A program made the position numbers and the translations under genes. The notes beneath the pieces were generated by a model. It saw only the letters and a program-made list of their open reading frames with translations, was not told the origin of the DNA and searched no databases. Below are positions 9,786-19,114 of a stretch of 64,000 nucleotides of DNA, piece by piece. Origin of the DNA: Polyangium sp. 6x1 (lineage in GTDB: Bacteria > Myxococcota_A > Polyangia > Polyangiales > Polyangiaceae); NCBI RefSeq assembly GCF_029946515.1, contig NZ_JARZHH010000003.1, forward strand, positions 186,001 through 250,000, given 5' to 3'. Position 1 is the stretch's first letter; each line of letters opens with the position of its first letter.

Positions 9786-10640
9786 ATGCGAGCCCCGTCT
9801 CCAGCGCATGCTGGGCGCTGGACGATTCACGAGATCATCGACGCGGCCGTCCTCGTCGCCCTGACGGCGGCTGGGCTCCTTCACCGCGAGAGCCCGGGGA
9901 CCTGGTATTCGAGCCTCGTCGTTTCGTTTGCCGTCCTCGCCGTGCCCGTGCTCTCGGGCGCGGCGATCGTGACATGGCTCTCGGGCCGGTTCGGGACGCG
10001 CATCCAGGGACAACGCAGCAAGCCGGCGCCCATGGCGCGGGAAGCCTTCGAGTCGGCGCGCGCGATGTACGTCGCGGCCTGCCTCGCGGCCTGGCCCCTC
10101 ACGGCATGGCGATTGGGGCATCCGACGGGGCTCGTCTGGGACCTCGATGGACATGGCGTGAGTATGACGCGGGTCGTCGTGCAGACCCTCGTCGGCGTCG
10201 TCGTGATCGACGCGTGGCTTTACTGGAAACACCGGCTCTTGCACACGCGGCTCTTGTTCGGATTCCACAAGTCTCACCACGTCTTTCGCGATCCCACCGC
10301 CTTTGCCGGCTTCGCGGTGGCCCCGGTCGAGGCGCTGCTCACCTTCTGGCCGATTCTTTTTCTGTGCATGCCCGAGGCGCTGCACTGGGCCCCGCTTTAT
10401 TTCGGGCTCGTCGTGGGATTCGTGAACCTCAACTTCTATCTCCACTGCGGCGTGACCCTTTCGTGGGTGGAGAAGACGTTGCCGAGGGTCTTCCTCAACA
10501 CCTCGGCCTTCCACAACGTGCATCACGCCAGGGCGAACACGCATTTCGGCGAGGCGCTCTACCTGTGGGACGTCCTCTGCGGTACGCGGATCACGGGGCA
10601 ACCCGCCCAGGAGACGGCCGCGGAATCCGCGCCCGTGTGA
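9786..10640 (+). CDS. Sterol desaturase / fatty acid hydroxylase superfamily membrane protein
   Basis: A 284-aa integral membrane protein. The ATG at 9786 has a clear GGAGG seven bases upstream. Four or five hydrophobic segments surround the histidine boxes expected for a non-haem di-iron hydroxylase: HRLLH (HxxxH), HKSHH (HxxHH) and HNVHH (HxxHH) close to the C-terminus, where FGEALYLWDVLCGT is also typical. Members insert a hydroxyl or double bond into sterols, carotenoids or fatty acids using O2. The substrate here is not evident. The gene is divergent from the broken propeller gene. Confidence 0.88.
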   Translation: MRAPSPAHAGRWTIHEIIDAAVLVALTAAGLLHRESPGTWYSSLVVSFAVLAVPVLSGAAIVTWLSGRFGTRIQGQRSKPAPMAREAFESARAMYVAACLAAWPLTAWRLGHPTGLVWDLDGHGVSMTRVVVQTLVGVVVIDAWLYWKHRLLHTRLLFGFHKSHHVFRDPTAFAGFAVAPVEALLTFWPILFLCMPEALHWAPLYFGLVVGFVNLNFYLHCGVTLSWVEKTLPRVFLNTSAFHNVHHARANTHFGEALYLWDVLCGTRITGQPAQETAAESAPV

Positions 10641-10976
10641 CGTAGGATCCGCGCGTCTGGAAATGAAATACGCCGTGGCAAACGTCGCTGCATTGCAAGG
10701 ATGTAGACCGACGAGCGGCGCCTGATCCGGCGCACGGCGTCTCGGGCTGGTCTCGTTTGTCCTCCCGGCCGGCAGGCCTGGAATCGTCTCGTCACGGGTC
10801 GGCGCTTACAGACGGACAACCCTCTCCGAGGAGGGAAGGCGTCGTCGGGCGAGCGGGAATAATTCGAAGGCGCCGCGACTCGACAGCACGGGACAGTCCG
10901 GACAGGACATGTTGGGCGCGGTACCGCGCGCAGATCGTTTGGAGTCAAACAGGTTCGCTCGCGGTAAAAAGATGCC
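10641..10976. other. Intergenic stretch upstream of the metal-efflux operon
   Basis: No convincing coding sequence on either strand; the open frames present have poor codon use. The right end leads into the likely promoter of the czcCBA-type operon. Confidence 0.45.
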
Positions 10977-11004
10977 TTGACGCTGCCTGAACCGGCACTA
11001 CATC
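10977..11004 (+). promoter_or_regulatory. Possible sigma70-type promoter of efflux operon
   Basis: TTGACG at 10977-10982 and TACATC at 10999-11004 are separated by 16 bases, a near-consensus -35 with a weak -10, about 45 bases before the first start codon at 11050. Myxobacterial promoters are often non-canonical, so this is tentative. Confidence 0.35.
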
Positions 11005-11027
11005 AATCGAACGTTTTCGTTTGTCCT

Positions 11028-11039
11028 CAAACGTGTTTG
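11028..11039. promoter_or_regulatory. Inverted repeat CAAAC-GT-GTTTG, possible operator
   Basis: A perfect 5-2-5 inverted repeat between the possible promoter and the first gene of the efflux operon. Its position just after the expected transcription start would suit repressor binding. No regulator gene lies adjacent, so its partner is unknown. Confidence 0.35.
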
Positions 11040-11049
11040 GGGTCCTACG

Positions 11050-12351
11050 ATGCCTATCGTTCGCACGTGGTGTCGACGTATGCCCATTTATTTGGTGGCG
11101 ATTCTGGTGATGCTCGTCGCCAGCGTCGCAATCGCCGAAGAGCGCCGAAAAGAGGCTCCTGCCCGAGCGGACGCCCATCCGCCCGCAGCCGAGCCATTCC
11201 CTGCGCTCGAACGCGCCATGGAGCTCGCGCGCGAGCGCGCCCCGGGCGTGGTGAGCGCGCGGGGAGCCGTGGGCGTCGCGGAGGCCTCGTACGCAGGCGC
11301 GCGGCTCCACGCGCTCGATAACCCCTATCTGGAGGTCTTCGTCGATCGCGGCCTGCAGGGCGTGACGAAAGACGCGACCGTTCAGGCGAATCTGTGGCTT
11401 CCGCTCGAAGTGTCCGGGCAGCGAGCCCGCAGGATGGACGAGGCAGACGCGCTCGTCGCCTGGCAAAAGGCGCTGTTCGAAGCGACGCAGCTCTCGGCCG
11501 AGGGGGAGGCCGTGCGCGCCTACGGAGCCGCGCTCGTCGCGGCCGCGCGGGTACGCACGATCGAAGGGCTCGTGAGCGACGCGGGCGCCGAGGCGGAGGT
11601 GTACAGGCAGCGGCTCGCCGCCGGCGACGCGACGCTGCAGGAGGAGAAGCTCGCGAGCATGGAGCACGCGCGGTACGCGGTGATGCTCGAAGAGAGCCGC
11701 GCCGATCTCACGCGCGCGCTCGTCGATCTCGCACGCGCGACGGGCCGCATGTTCTCGCCGCCCGACGGCGCATCCGCGATGCCGCCCACGCCGGACGAGA
11801 CGTACGGTGAAGCCGGCGCTGCGCGGGTCGCGGGCGCGTCCGCCCACGTGACCGCCGTGACGCGCGAGGCGAGCTTTTACGCGCGGGCACGCGAGCGCGC
11901 GGCGATCGAGGCCCACCCGCCGGTGAACCTCATCGTCACGGCCGGCCGCGGCGATCTCGGCGAGCCGCGCTTCGGCGGAGGTTTGTCGTGGACCTTCCCG
12001 GTCGCGCGGCGCAAGCAAGCCGAGGTGGCCCGCGCCGACGCCGAGCGGACGCGCGCGCTGGCCGAGGCCGAGGTGAAGCGGCGCCTCGTCGCGCAAGGGC
12101 TCTCGGGCCTCGAAATCGAGCGCGCCAAAGTGCGCCGCGCCCGCGAGGTGATCGACGCGACCGCCCTGCCCGCAGCGCTCGCCGCAGCGGAAGCGGCAGT
12201 CGCAATGAAGACGGCGGGCAAGGGGGAGATGTTGCTCGTGCTCACCGCGCGCCGTGACCTCGCGCTCCTGCGATTGCGGCGCCTGGAGCTCATCGCGCGG
12301 GAGTGGGCCATCGTCGGCGACATCGTCGCATTGACCGGAGATCTGCCGTGA
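11050..12351 (+). CDS. TolC/CzcC-family outer membrane efflux protein
   Basis: A 433-aa protein with an N-terminal signal sequence (membrane stretch MPIYLVAILVMLVASVAIA). The rest is long, Ala/Arg/Glu-rich amphipathic helices, as in outer membrane efflux factors that form the trimeric exit duct of RND pumps. The ATG at 11050 is used; an in-frame ATG at 11080 is an alternative that still keeps the signal sequence. It is the first gene of a three-gene efflux operon, and its stop overlaps the start of the adaptor gene by four bases (GTGA). The family is CzcC-like by context. Confidence 0.88.
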   Translation: MPIVRTWCRRMPIYLVAILVMLVASVAIAEERRKEAPARADAHPPAAEPFPALERAMELARERAPGVVSARGAVGVAEASYAGARLHALDNPYLEVFVDRGLQGVTKDATVQANLWLPLEVSGQRARRMDEADALVAWQKALFEATQLSAEGEAVRAYGAALVAAARVRTIEGLVSDAGAEAEVYRQRLAAGDATLQEEKLASMEHARYAVMLEESRADLTRALVDLARATGRMFSPPDGASAMPPTPDETYGEAGAARVAGASAHVTAVTREASFYARARERAAIEAHPPVNLIVTAGRGDLGEPRFGGGLSWTFPVARRKQAEVARADAERTRALAEAEVKRRLVAQGLSGLEIERAKVRRAREVIDATALPAALAAAEAAVAMKTAGKGEMLLVLTARRDLALLRLRRLELIAREWAIVGDIVALTGDLP

Positions 12352-13598
12352 CGGACGAAACGAACCCGATCGACGAGGGGCCCTCGGGCCCGCGCACCAC
12401 GGACGAGGGCCTCGCCGAGGAGGAGACCCCGCCGCGCGCCCCGCCGCGGGAGCCGAGGCCGCGGTGGGCGCGCTGGGGCGTCGCCGCGGGCCTTTCTGCG
12501 CTCACCGCCGCGGGCCTGTTCGTCCTGCTGCGCGGGGGCGGCGCGGAGACGGACGTGCCCGTGACCAAGGCCGACGTCCCGCACGTCGAGGGCAAGGCCA
12601 TCGTGTTCTCGAAATCGTTTCGCGACCGCGCCGGCGTCGAGACCGAGCCCGTGCGCCTCGCGCCGCTCGTGCCGCGCCTCAAGGTCGTCGGCACCGTCGA
12701 TTTCGACCCGGCGCACGTGGCCGCGGTCGGGACGCGGATCCCCGGGCTCGTTCGCTCGCTGGCGAAGGTCGAGGGCGACAGGGTGAAGACGGGCGACGTG
12801 CTCGCCGAGATCGAGAGCGCCGAGCTCGGAGAAGCGCAGGCCGGCGTGGCCGTCGCAAGCGCGCACCGCAAGGCGGCCTCGATCAACGAGAAACGCGAGC
12901 GCGAGCTCGCCGAGCGAGGTTTGTCCACGGCGCGCGAGCACGAGGTCGCGACGGCGACACACGAGGAGCAACGCGCGCTCTTCGAAGCCGCGCGGCAACG
13001 CGTGGTGGCCATGAGCGGCGCCCCCGGCAGCGCGTTCGGCGTCTACATGCTGCGCGCGCCGCTCGAAGGGACCGTGGTCGAGCGGCACATCTTCGCGGGC
13101 CAATCCGTCGACGCCCACCTCGTCGCCTTTCGCGTCGCGAACCTCGACCACCTCTGGGTCGATCTCTCGGTCTTCGAAAGCAGCCTCGACGCGATCCACA
13201 AGGACGATCCGGTGGAGATCACGCGCGTCGGAGGCGAGCCCATCCCCGGTCGCATCGCCCACGTCGGCGAGGTCGTGGATCCCGTGACACGCACGGCGGA
13301 GGTACGCATCGCGGTTTCGAACAAAGAACGCAAGCTCCGGCCGGGGCAATCCGTGACCGCGATCATCCAGGCCTCGGGCCCTTCGCGCACCATGCTCACC
13401 GTGCCGATGACGGCCGTCACGTACATCGACGGGCGTCCGACGGTGTTCCTCGCCGAGAGCGCCGATCGCGTCGTGCCCACGACGATCGAGCTCGGCCCGA
13501 ACGACGGCACGAACCAGGGCGTCACCTCGGGCCTGTCCGAGGGGCAGCTCGTGGTGAGCCGCGGCGTGTTTGCATTGAAGAGCGAGCTTTACCGGTAA
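12348..13598 (+). CDS. RND efflux periplasmic adaptor (membrane fusion protein), CzcB/CusB type
   Basis: A 416-aa protein starting at the GTG at 12348 in a GTGA overlap with the outer membrane factor. Order of parts: a Pro/Glu-rich cytoplasmic start, one membrane anchor (roughly aa 38-60), a lipoyl-like half (RIPGLVRSLAKVEGDRVKTG), an alpha-hairpin rich in Glu/Arg/Ala, the second lipoyl half (LRAPLEGTVVERHIFAGQSV), and beta-barrel and membrane-proximal domains with VDPVTRTAEVRI and LRPGQSV, all typical of metal-efflux adaptors. It links the inner-membrane pump to the outer-membrane duct. The next gene begins 4 bases after its stop. Confidence 0.9.
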   Translation: MTDETNPIDEGPSGPRTTDEGLAEEETPPRAPPREPRPRWARWGVAAGLSALTAAGLFVLLRGGGAETDVPVTKADVPHVEGKAIVFSKSFRDRAGVETEPVRLAPLVPRLKVVGTVDFDPAHVAAVGTRIPGLVRSLAKVEGDRVKTGDVLAEIESAELGEAQAGVAVASAHRKAASINEKRERELAERGLSTAREHEVATATHEEQRALFEAARQRVVAMSGAPGSAFGVYMLRAPLEGTVVERHIFAGQSVDAHLVAFRVANLDHLWVDLSVFESSLDAIHKDDPVEITRVGGEPIPGRIAHVGEVVDPVTRTAEVRIAVSNKERKLRPGQSVTAIIQASGPSRTMLTVPMTAVTYIDGRPTVFLAESADRVVPTTIELGPNDGTNQGVTSGLSEGQLVVSRGVFALKSELYR

Positions 13599-13602
13599 AA
13601 CC

Positions 13603-16600
13603 ATGCTGTCACGTATCGTCCTTGCCTCGATTCGCCTGCGGGCGCTGATGCTCGTCCTCTTCGCGCTCCTCCTCGGCGCGGGGGCCGTGGCCGTGCGCGC
13701 GCTCCCCATCGACGCGATGCCGGACGTCTCGACGATCCAGGTCTCGGTGCTCACGAGCGCCTCGGGCCTCTCCGCCGTCGAGGTGGAGCGGACCGTGACC
13801 GTTCCGATCGAGAATGCGCTCAATGGCGTCCCGGGCGGCGCCGAGCTGCGCAGCGTCTCGCGCGGGGGTTTGTCGGCCGTGACGGTGGTGTTCGCCGACG
13901 GAACCGACGTGTGGTTCGCGCGGCAGCTCGTGCTCGAGCGGCTGCGCACGGTGGAGCGAGAGCTGCCGGCCTCGGCGGGCACGCCCGAGCTCGCACCGGT
14001 GTCCTCGGGGCTCGGCGAGATCTTTCAATTCGTCGTTCGGAGCTCGCAGCATTCGCCGATGCAGCTCCGGACGCTGCTCGACTGGGAGATCGTACCGAAG
14101 CTCCGCAGCGTGCCCGGCGTGATCGAGGTCAACACGATGGGCGGGGAGCTCAAGCAGTTCCAGGTCGTCGTGGATCGCGCGCGCCTGCAGGCCCAGCACA
14201 TGACGGTGGAGGACGTGCTCGATGCGCTCCGCACCGCCAACGTCAACGTGGGCGGCGGCTACGTCGAGCGGCGCGAGGAATCGTTCACCGTGCGCGGGCA
14301 AGGCATGCTGCGCGACGAGCAGGACATCGCCAACGTGGTCTTGCGCGCGGACGCCGAGGGCGCGCCGGTGCTCGTCAAACACGTGGCGGACGTGCAGATC
14401 GGCGCGGCGCTGCGTTACGGCGTGATCACCCACGGGGGCGAGCGCGAGGCGGTCACGGGCATCGTGATGATGCTCCTCGGCGGCAACAGCCGCGAGGTCG
14501 TGGCCGCGGTCGGCGAGCGGGTGAAGGAAATCGAGGCGGAGCTGCCGCCCGGCGCGACCATCGAGGTGGTCTACGACCGCGCCGATTTCGTGGGTCGCAC
14601 CATCGGCACCGTGCTGAAGAACCTGGCCGAGGGCGTGGTCGTCGTGACGATCGTGCTCGCGCTGTTCCTCGGTACGATTCGTGGCGCGCTGGTGGTCGTC
14701 CTCGGGATCCCCGCGGCCATGACGGTGGCCTTGTTCGGGATGCACCTCTTCGGCGTGACGGGTGATCTCATGTCACTCGGCGCCATCGATTTCGGGTTTC
14801 TGGTGGACGGGCCGATCGTGATGCTCGAAGCGGTCATCGCGGCGGTGGCGGGCCAAAAGCTCGCGGGGAACGCGAAGGCGCGGGCATATGCGGAAGCCGC
14901 GCAGGGCGTGGCGCGCCCGGTCGCCTTCGCCGTGGCCATCATCATGCTCGTCTATCTGCCGCTTTTGTTCCTCGAGGGCATCGAGGGCAAGATGTTCCGG
15001 CCGATGGCGCTCACCATGGCCTGCGCCCTCTTCGGCGCGTTGATCTATTCGGTCGTATTTTTCCCGGCGCTTCTCGTCACGCTCGTGCCGCCCGCGGCGG
15101 GCCACGGTCCGCGCTGGATGGAGTGGATCACCGAACGGTACGCGCGGCTCGTCGGTCGGGCCGTCGCGCTCCGGTGGCCGCTCCTCGGCGCCTCGGCGGT
15201 GTCGTTCGTCGTGACAATCTTTTTCTTCTCCCGCGCCGGCGCGGAGTTCGTCCCCCGCATCTTCGAGGGTGACGCGGTCGTGACCATCCGCCGCGCGCCG
15301 AGCATCTCCCTCGAAGAGGCGCGACGGCTCGATTTCGAGACCGAGAAGGTGCTGCACGGTTTTCCCGAGGTGGTGAGCACGCTCGGGATGACAGGGCGCG
15401 CGGAGGTCGCCGTCGATCCGGTCGGCAACGACAACACCGACATCCTCGTGCGGCTGCGCCCGCCCGCAGAGTGGAAGACGGCGCGTGATTTCGACGGACT
15501 CTCCGAGGCGTTCAAGAATACGATCGAGGCCCGCGTGCCGGGGACGTTCGTCTCCGTCTCGCAGCCGATCGAGGACAAGACGAACGAGCTCATCAGCGGA
15601 TCGCGCGCCGATGTCTCGATCAAGGTCGTCGGGACCGACATCCACGAGCTCGCCGCGGTCGCCGACCGGATCGGCGAGCGCGTGAAGGCGATCCGGGGCG
15701 CCGGCGACGTGCGCGTCGAGCGGCTCCTCGGCCAGCCCGTCATCAGCGCCGTCGCGGATCGAGCGAAGATGGCGCGTCACGGGGTGAAGGTCGAGGACGC
15801 TTTTACCGTGATCGCCGCGGCGCGCGAGGGCGTACGCGTGGGCGACATCTACGAGGATCAACGCAAGTTCGATCTTCGCGTGTTGAACCCTCCAGCCGAG
15901 CCCTCGGCGGCGGCGCTCGGCGAGCTCTTCGTGGAGACTTCGAACGGGCGTAGCGTCCCGCTTCGCGAGGTGGTCACGCTCGCCGAGGGAGATGGGCCGA
16001 CCTCGATCCGAAGGCAGGATCGCGAACGCACGGTGCGCGTCGACGTGAACCTGCGAGGTCGCGATCTCGTCTCCTGGGTCGACGAGGCCAAGGCGGCCGT
16101 CGAGCGCGACGTGCCGCTCGCGAGCGGCTACCAGGTCGCGTGGGGCGGGCAATTCGAGAATTTCGAGCGGGCGCAGAAGCGGCTCGCGCTGCTGGTGCCG
16201 GCCGTCGTGGTGATCATCTTCGGCATGCTGCTCTGGATGTTCCAGAACGTGCGGCTCGCCGCGGCCGTCTTCATGATGGTGCCGCTCTCGCTCGTGGGCG
16301 GCATGCTGGGCCTGCTCGCGCGAGGCCTGCCCTTCAGCCTGTCGGCGGCAGTCGGATTCATCGCGCTGGGCGGCGTGGCCGTGCTGAACGGGGTGGTGAT
16401 CGCGACCGAGGTGCGCAGGCGCCTCGCCGCGCGTGAGCCGCTCGACGAGGCGATCCAGCGCGGCGCGACGGCCGTCGTGCGCGCCGTGCTCACGACCGCG
16501 GCCGTCGCGGCGCTCGGCTTTTTGCCGATGGCGCTCGCGCAGAGCGCCGGCGCCGAGGTGCAGCGCCCGCTCGCGACGGTGGTCATCTTCGGGATGTTTT

Positions 16601-16725
16601 TCGGGACGATCACCACGCTCGTGGTCCTGCCCGGCGCGCTGCGGGCGACGCTCTCGGGTCAACGATTCGAGGCGCGGGCCGTGGAGGAGGCGTCGATCGA
16701 TGCGTGCGCGCCGGCAGCCCATTGA
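13603..16725 (+). CDS. Heavy-metal RND efflux pump, CzcA/CusA family
   Basis: A 1040-aa inner-membrane proton/metal antiporter of full family length. The start shows LPIDAMPDVSTIQVSVLTSA and GLSAVEVERTVTVPIENALNG, standard for HME-RND pumps. Twelve membrane segments are recognisable in two halves. In the fourth, LGAIDFGFLVDGPIVMLE carries Asp396 and Asp402 of the DFGxxxDG signature, which is associated with divalent cations (Zn, Co, Cd, Ni) rather than Cu(I)/Ag(I). Late segments show LPFSLSAAVGFIALGGVAVLNGVV. Together with the two preceding genes it makes a complete CzcCBA-type tripartite pump. The metal is an inference from that motif. Confidence 0.93.
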   Translation: MLSRIVLASIRLRALMLVLFALLLGAGAVAVRALPIDAMPDVSTIQVSVLTSASGLSAVEVERTVTVPIENALNGVPGGAELRSVSRGGLSAVTVVFADGTDVWFARQLVLERLRTVERELPASAGTPELAPVSSGLGEIFQFVVRSSQHSPMQLRTLLDWEIVPKLRSVPGVIEVNTMGGELKQFQVVVDRARLQAQHMTVEDVLDALRTANVNVGGGYVERREESFTVRGQGMLRDEQDIANVVLRADAEGAPVLVKHVADVQIGAALRYGVITHGGEREAVTGIVMMLLGGNSREVVAAVGERVKEIEAELPPGATIEVVYDRADFVGRTIGTVLKNLAEGVVVVTIVLALFLGTIRGALVVVLGIPAAMTVALFGMHLFGVTGDLMSLGAIDFGFLVDGPIVMLEAVIAAVAGQKLAGNAKARAYAEAAQGVARPVAFAVAIIMLVYLPLLFLEGIEGKMFRPMALTMACALFGALIYSVVFFPALLVTLVPPAAGHGPRWMEWITERYARLVGRAVALRWPLLGASAVSFVVTIFFFSRAGAEFVPRIFEGDAVVTIRRAPSISLEEARRLDFETEKVLHGFPEVVSTLGMTGRAEVAVDPVGNDNTDILVRLRPPAEWKTARDFDGLSEAFKNTIEARVPGTFVSVSQPIEDKTNELISGSRADVSIKVVGTDIHELAAVADRIGERVKAIRGAGDVRVERLLGQPVISAVADRAKMARHGVKVEDAFTVIAAAREGVRVGDIYEDQRKFDLRVLNPPAEPSAAALGELFVETSNGRSVPLREVVTLAEGDGPTSIRRQDRERTVRVDVNLRGRDLVSWVDEAKAAVERDVPLASGYQVAWGGQFENFERAQKRLALLVPAVVVIIFGMLLWMFQNVRLAAAVFMMVPLSLVGGMLGLLARGLPFSLSAAVGFIALGGVAVLNGVVIATEVRRRLAAREPLDEAIQRGATAVVRAVLTTAAVAALGFLPMALAQSAGAEVQRPLATVVIFGMFFGTITTLVVLPGALRATLSGQRFEARAVEEASIDACAPAAH

Positions 16726-16750
16726 AAGGGGCGGCCCGGGGAGGGACGCC

Positions 16751-17938
16751 CTATCCGGGCGCCGACGAATCCGTCGCCGCGGGCGCGTCCATGTCGAGCA
16801 GCGCGGCCGCTGCCCGCGCTGCCCGCTGCTCCTTCGCCTGGGGGAGCGCGGCGAGCGAATCGAGAATCGGCCTGGCATAATCGCCGTGCGCGCGGAGCCA
16901 GGTCGCGGCGGCCGTCTTTCCCGTCCGCACCGTCGCGACGTGCGCGATGAGGCGGACGACGCCCGGATCACGGACCAGCAAGAGCTCTTGCGCGATTCGA
17001 TGCAACCAGGGCACCGCGATGGTGAGCTTGCCGGCGAAGATGTCCGTCCCGACCAACCATGCAATGCGCGCCGGATACCAGAGCAGCGTGTAACCAAGGC
17101 TCGCGCCGCGAGCGACCTCGTCGGCGTCGCCGGCGCAGAGGGCCAGCTCGTAACGCAGTGCCTTCGCCGAATCGTGGAGCGGCGCTGACGGGTTCGCGAG
17201 GGCGTGCAGCAGGGCGAAGAATGCGCGCGGCTCCTCGTCGGAGACGTCTTCGGGTTTTCGCACGGTCGCGAGCTCGGCGCGGAGCGCGGCGGCCACCGCG
17301 GCGGGCAAACGGAGGAGGAGCCACGGCAGAACGAGGGCGAGGTGATGCATCGCCGCATTGGTGCGGTTCGGAATCTTCAAGAGGTCGGGCCAGGGGGACG
17401 CGCGCTTTGCTTCGCCGACGAGGTGCTCGGTGAGCGTGCGGGCCACGGGCTCGGTACCGAGGAACGCCTCGTACAGGAAGAGAACCTCCCGGAAGCGCCA
17501 AGCGCGATACGTATCGCCCATTCCTCGTGCGTGCGGGGCTCGCAGCGTCGTTCGCAGGAGCTCGAGATCCACCACGGGCGGCGCCGCCACCGCCGCGTCG
17601 CGCGCCTCCCTCCGTTGCGCGTTCTCGGCGGGGTAGTCTGGATGGACGAACAGGTTGGGCCCGTGCGAATATCCGACGAGGTATCGTGCTGCGACGGCGC
17701 GTGGCATGACGAGAGGCAGCATGTGTTCAATGGCGTCGAGCGCCTTCGAGGCGAGCCGGACGGCCGCCTTTCCCTTGACCGGCTCGTCGGTGATCACGCG
17801 CATTTCGGGCCAACCGCGCGCGAGGCGCTCGTCGTCCTCCGCCGTGAAGCCGAGACCGGGCCCTGGCGCGCTCGGAAAGCCATGCGGCGCGAGCGCGGCG
17901 GCGATGGGGCTCTGTTTCTTTCTGGGTCCACGCGACAT
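16751..17938 (-). CDS. Hypothetical protein, helical
   Basis: A 395-aa protein with no recognised domain. The ATG at 17938 (MSRGPRKKQSPIAAALAPHG) is preferred; an open frame continues upstream, but that part has a composition unlike the rest and overlaps the divergent gene's leader. The body is Ala/Leu/Arg-rich and predicted helical, with no signal peptide and no clear membrane segment. Residues such as LVGYSHGPNLFVHPDYP near aa 90 may help searches. The stop is convergent with the efflux pump gene, 25 bases away. Confidence 0.65.
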   Translation of the reverse strand: MSRGPRKKQSPIAAALAPHGFPSAPGPGLGFTAEDDERLARGWPEMRVITDEPVKGKAAVRLASKALDAIEHMLPLVMPRAVAARYLVGYSHGPNLFVHPDYPAENAQRREARDAAVAAPPVVDLELLRTTLRAPHARGMGDTYRAWRFREVLFLYEAFLGTEPVARTLTEHLVGEAKRASPWPDLLKIPNRTNAAMHHLALVLPWLLLRLPAAVAAALRAELATVRKPEDVSDEEPRAFFALLHALANPSAPLHDSAKALRYELALCAGDADEVARGASLGYTLLWYPARIAWLVGTDIFAGKLTIAVPWLHRIAQELLLVRDPGVVRLIAHVATVRTGKTAAATWLRAHGDYARPILDSLAALPQAKEQRAARAAAALLDMDAPAATDSSAPG

Positions 17939-18053
17939 GCGCCGAAGAGCATGCACCCGGCCAGGAGGGGCGTAAAGGGGAAGCGTTTCGATGCGGTCGT
18001 GCGGCGCACGGCATGAGCTTCCGCGCCGTCCGGCCCCATGGTATCCTCCAGCA

Positions 18054-18965
18054 ATGCGCACCACGATCCTTTCGCTGCTTGGCATGCTGCTCGTCCTCGG
18101 TTGTTCGTCCGGTGGGGGCACGGGGTCCCCGACGGGTACATCGACTGCATCCTCGGGTTCGGCGGGTGGAGGAAGCGGCGGCGCCGGGGGCGGGGCCGGC
18201 GGCGTGGGCGGCGAAGGCGGCCTCAATCTCACGACGTCCAGCGGCACCGGCGGCGATACCGGCGAGGATTGCTTGAGCACCCTGACCATGCGGGTGCGCG
18301 ATTTCTCCGAGAGCCACCCCGACTTCCAGTGGAGCGGCCACGCCAATTTCGGCCAGCTCACGGGGGTTCGTCCGGGCATCCTGGCCGCCGAGCTGGCCAA
18401 ACAGCCCGACGGCAGCTTCAAGCCGGTGTACGTCGCCACGAACGAGGTCAGCCCGGATGGCCCGAGTTACGCGCCTTTCACCGGCGCCGCCCATTTCGAT
18501 GCGTGGTACCGGGACACCCCCGACGTCAATTTCGCCACGAACGTGCAGATCCCGCTCACGGGCAATGGCTCGACGCTCGTGTACGACGACGCCAATTTTC
18601 ATCCGATCGACGCATCCTTCGGCTTCGGCAACGAAGGTTTCGAGCTGAATGGCATGCCGAACAACTGGCACTTCACCACCGAGGCGCTCGTCTCCTTCCG
18701 TTACAAGGGCGGGGAGGTGTTCACGTTCCGCGGCGACGACGACATCTGGGTGTTCATCAATCACCGCCTCGCCATCGACCTCGGCGGCATCCACGGCCCC
18801 GAGCTGGGCACCGTCGATCTCGATCAGAGCGCCGAGCAGCTCGGCCTGGTCCTCGGCGGTGTGTACGATCTGCAAGTCTTCCACGCGGAGCGGAACTACT
18901 CGGGCTCGAATTACCGATTCGAGACGAGCAACTTCTGCTTCTTGCCGGTGGACCCGCCCAAGTAG
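18054..18965 (+). CDS. Fibro-slime domain lipoprotein
   Basis: A 303-aa exported lipoprotein: signal MRTTILSLLGMLLVLGC with the lipobox at the Cys, then a Ser/Gly/Thr-rich linker to about aa 65, then a single fibro-slime domain. Recognisable pieces are RVRDFSESHPDFQ, FDAWYRDTPDVN, FTFRGDDDIWVFINHRLA (around aa 224-240), IDLGGIHG and a C-terminal YDLQVFHAER. This beta-rich PA14-related domain is found in surface and extracellular matrix proteins of myxobacteria and Dictyostelium. A role at the cell surface, possibly carbohydrate binding, is inferred. The ribosome site is weak (CCTCCAGCA before ATG). Confidence 0.85.
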   Translation: MRTTILSLLGMLLVLGCSSGGGTGSPTGTSTASSGSAGGGSGGAGGGAGGVGGEGGLNLTTSSGTGGDTGEDCLSTLTMRVRDFSESHPDFQWSGHANFGQLTGVRPGILAAELAKQPDGSFKPVYVATNEVSPDGPSYAPFTGAAHFDAWYRDTPDVNFATNVQIPLTGNGSTLVYDDANFHPIDASFGFGNEGFELNGMPNNWHFTTEALVSFRYKGGEVFTFRGDDDIWVFINHRLAIDLGGIHGPELGTVDLDQSAEQLGLVLGGVYDLQVFHAERNYSGSNYRFETSNFCFLPVDPPK

Positions 18966-19012
18966 CGCTCGGGCGCCGGGATCTCTTCGCCGTCGTTTTC
19001 TCGTGCGGCGTG

Positions 19013-19029
19013 AACGATTAAATATCGTT
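19013..19029. promoter_or_regulatory. Inverted repeat AACGAT-TAAAT-ATCGTT
   Basis: A perfect 6-5-6 inverted repeat in an AT-rich patch, about 85 bases before the start of the protease-like gene. It stands out in this GC-rich sequence and is a likely protein-binding site or promoter element. A related half-site (AACGAT followed by TTTTAAACG) occurs before the AfsR-like gene. Confidence 0.4.
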
Positions 19030-19114
19030 AATGTGCAATCTCCGCGTCGGGTCCTAGGATCTTCGGTACGCCCCGGATCCTTCCCCGGGGTCGCTCTTGC
19101 CGGAGACGAACGAC

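Noticed and set aside
10559-10948. Possible 129-aa minus-strand gene upstream of the efflux operon
   Set aside because: It overlaps the hydroxylase gene, has no ribosome site, and is rich in Arg/Pro with no recognisable motif.
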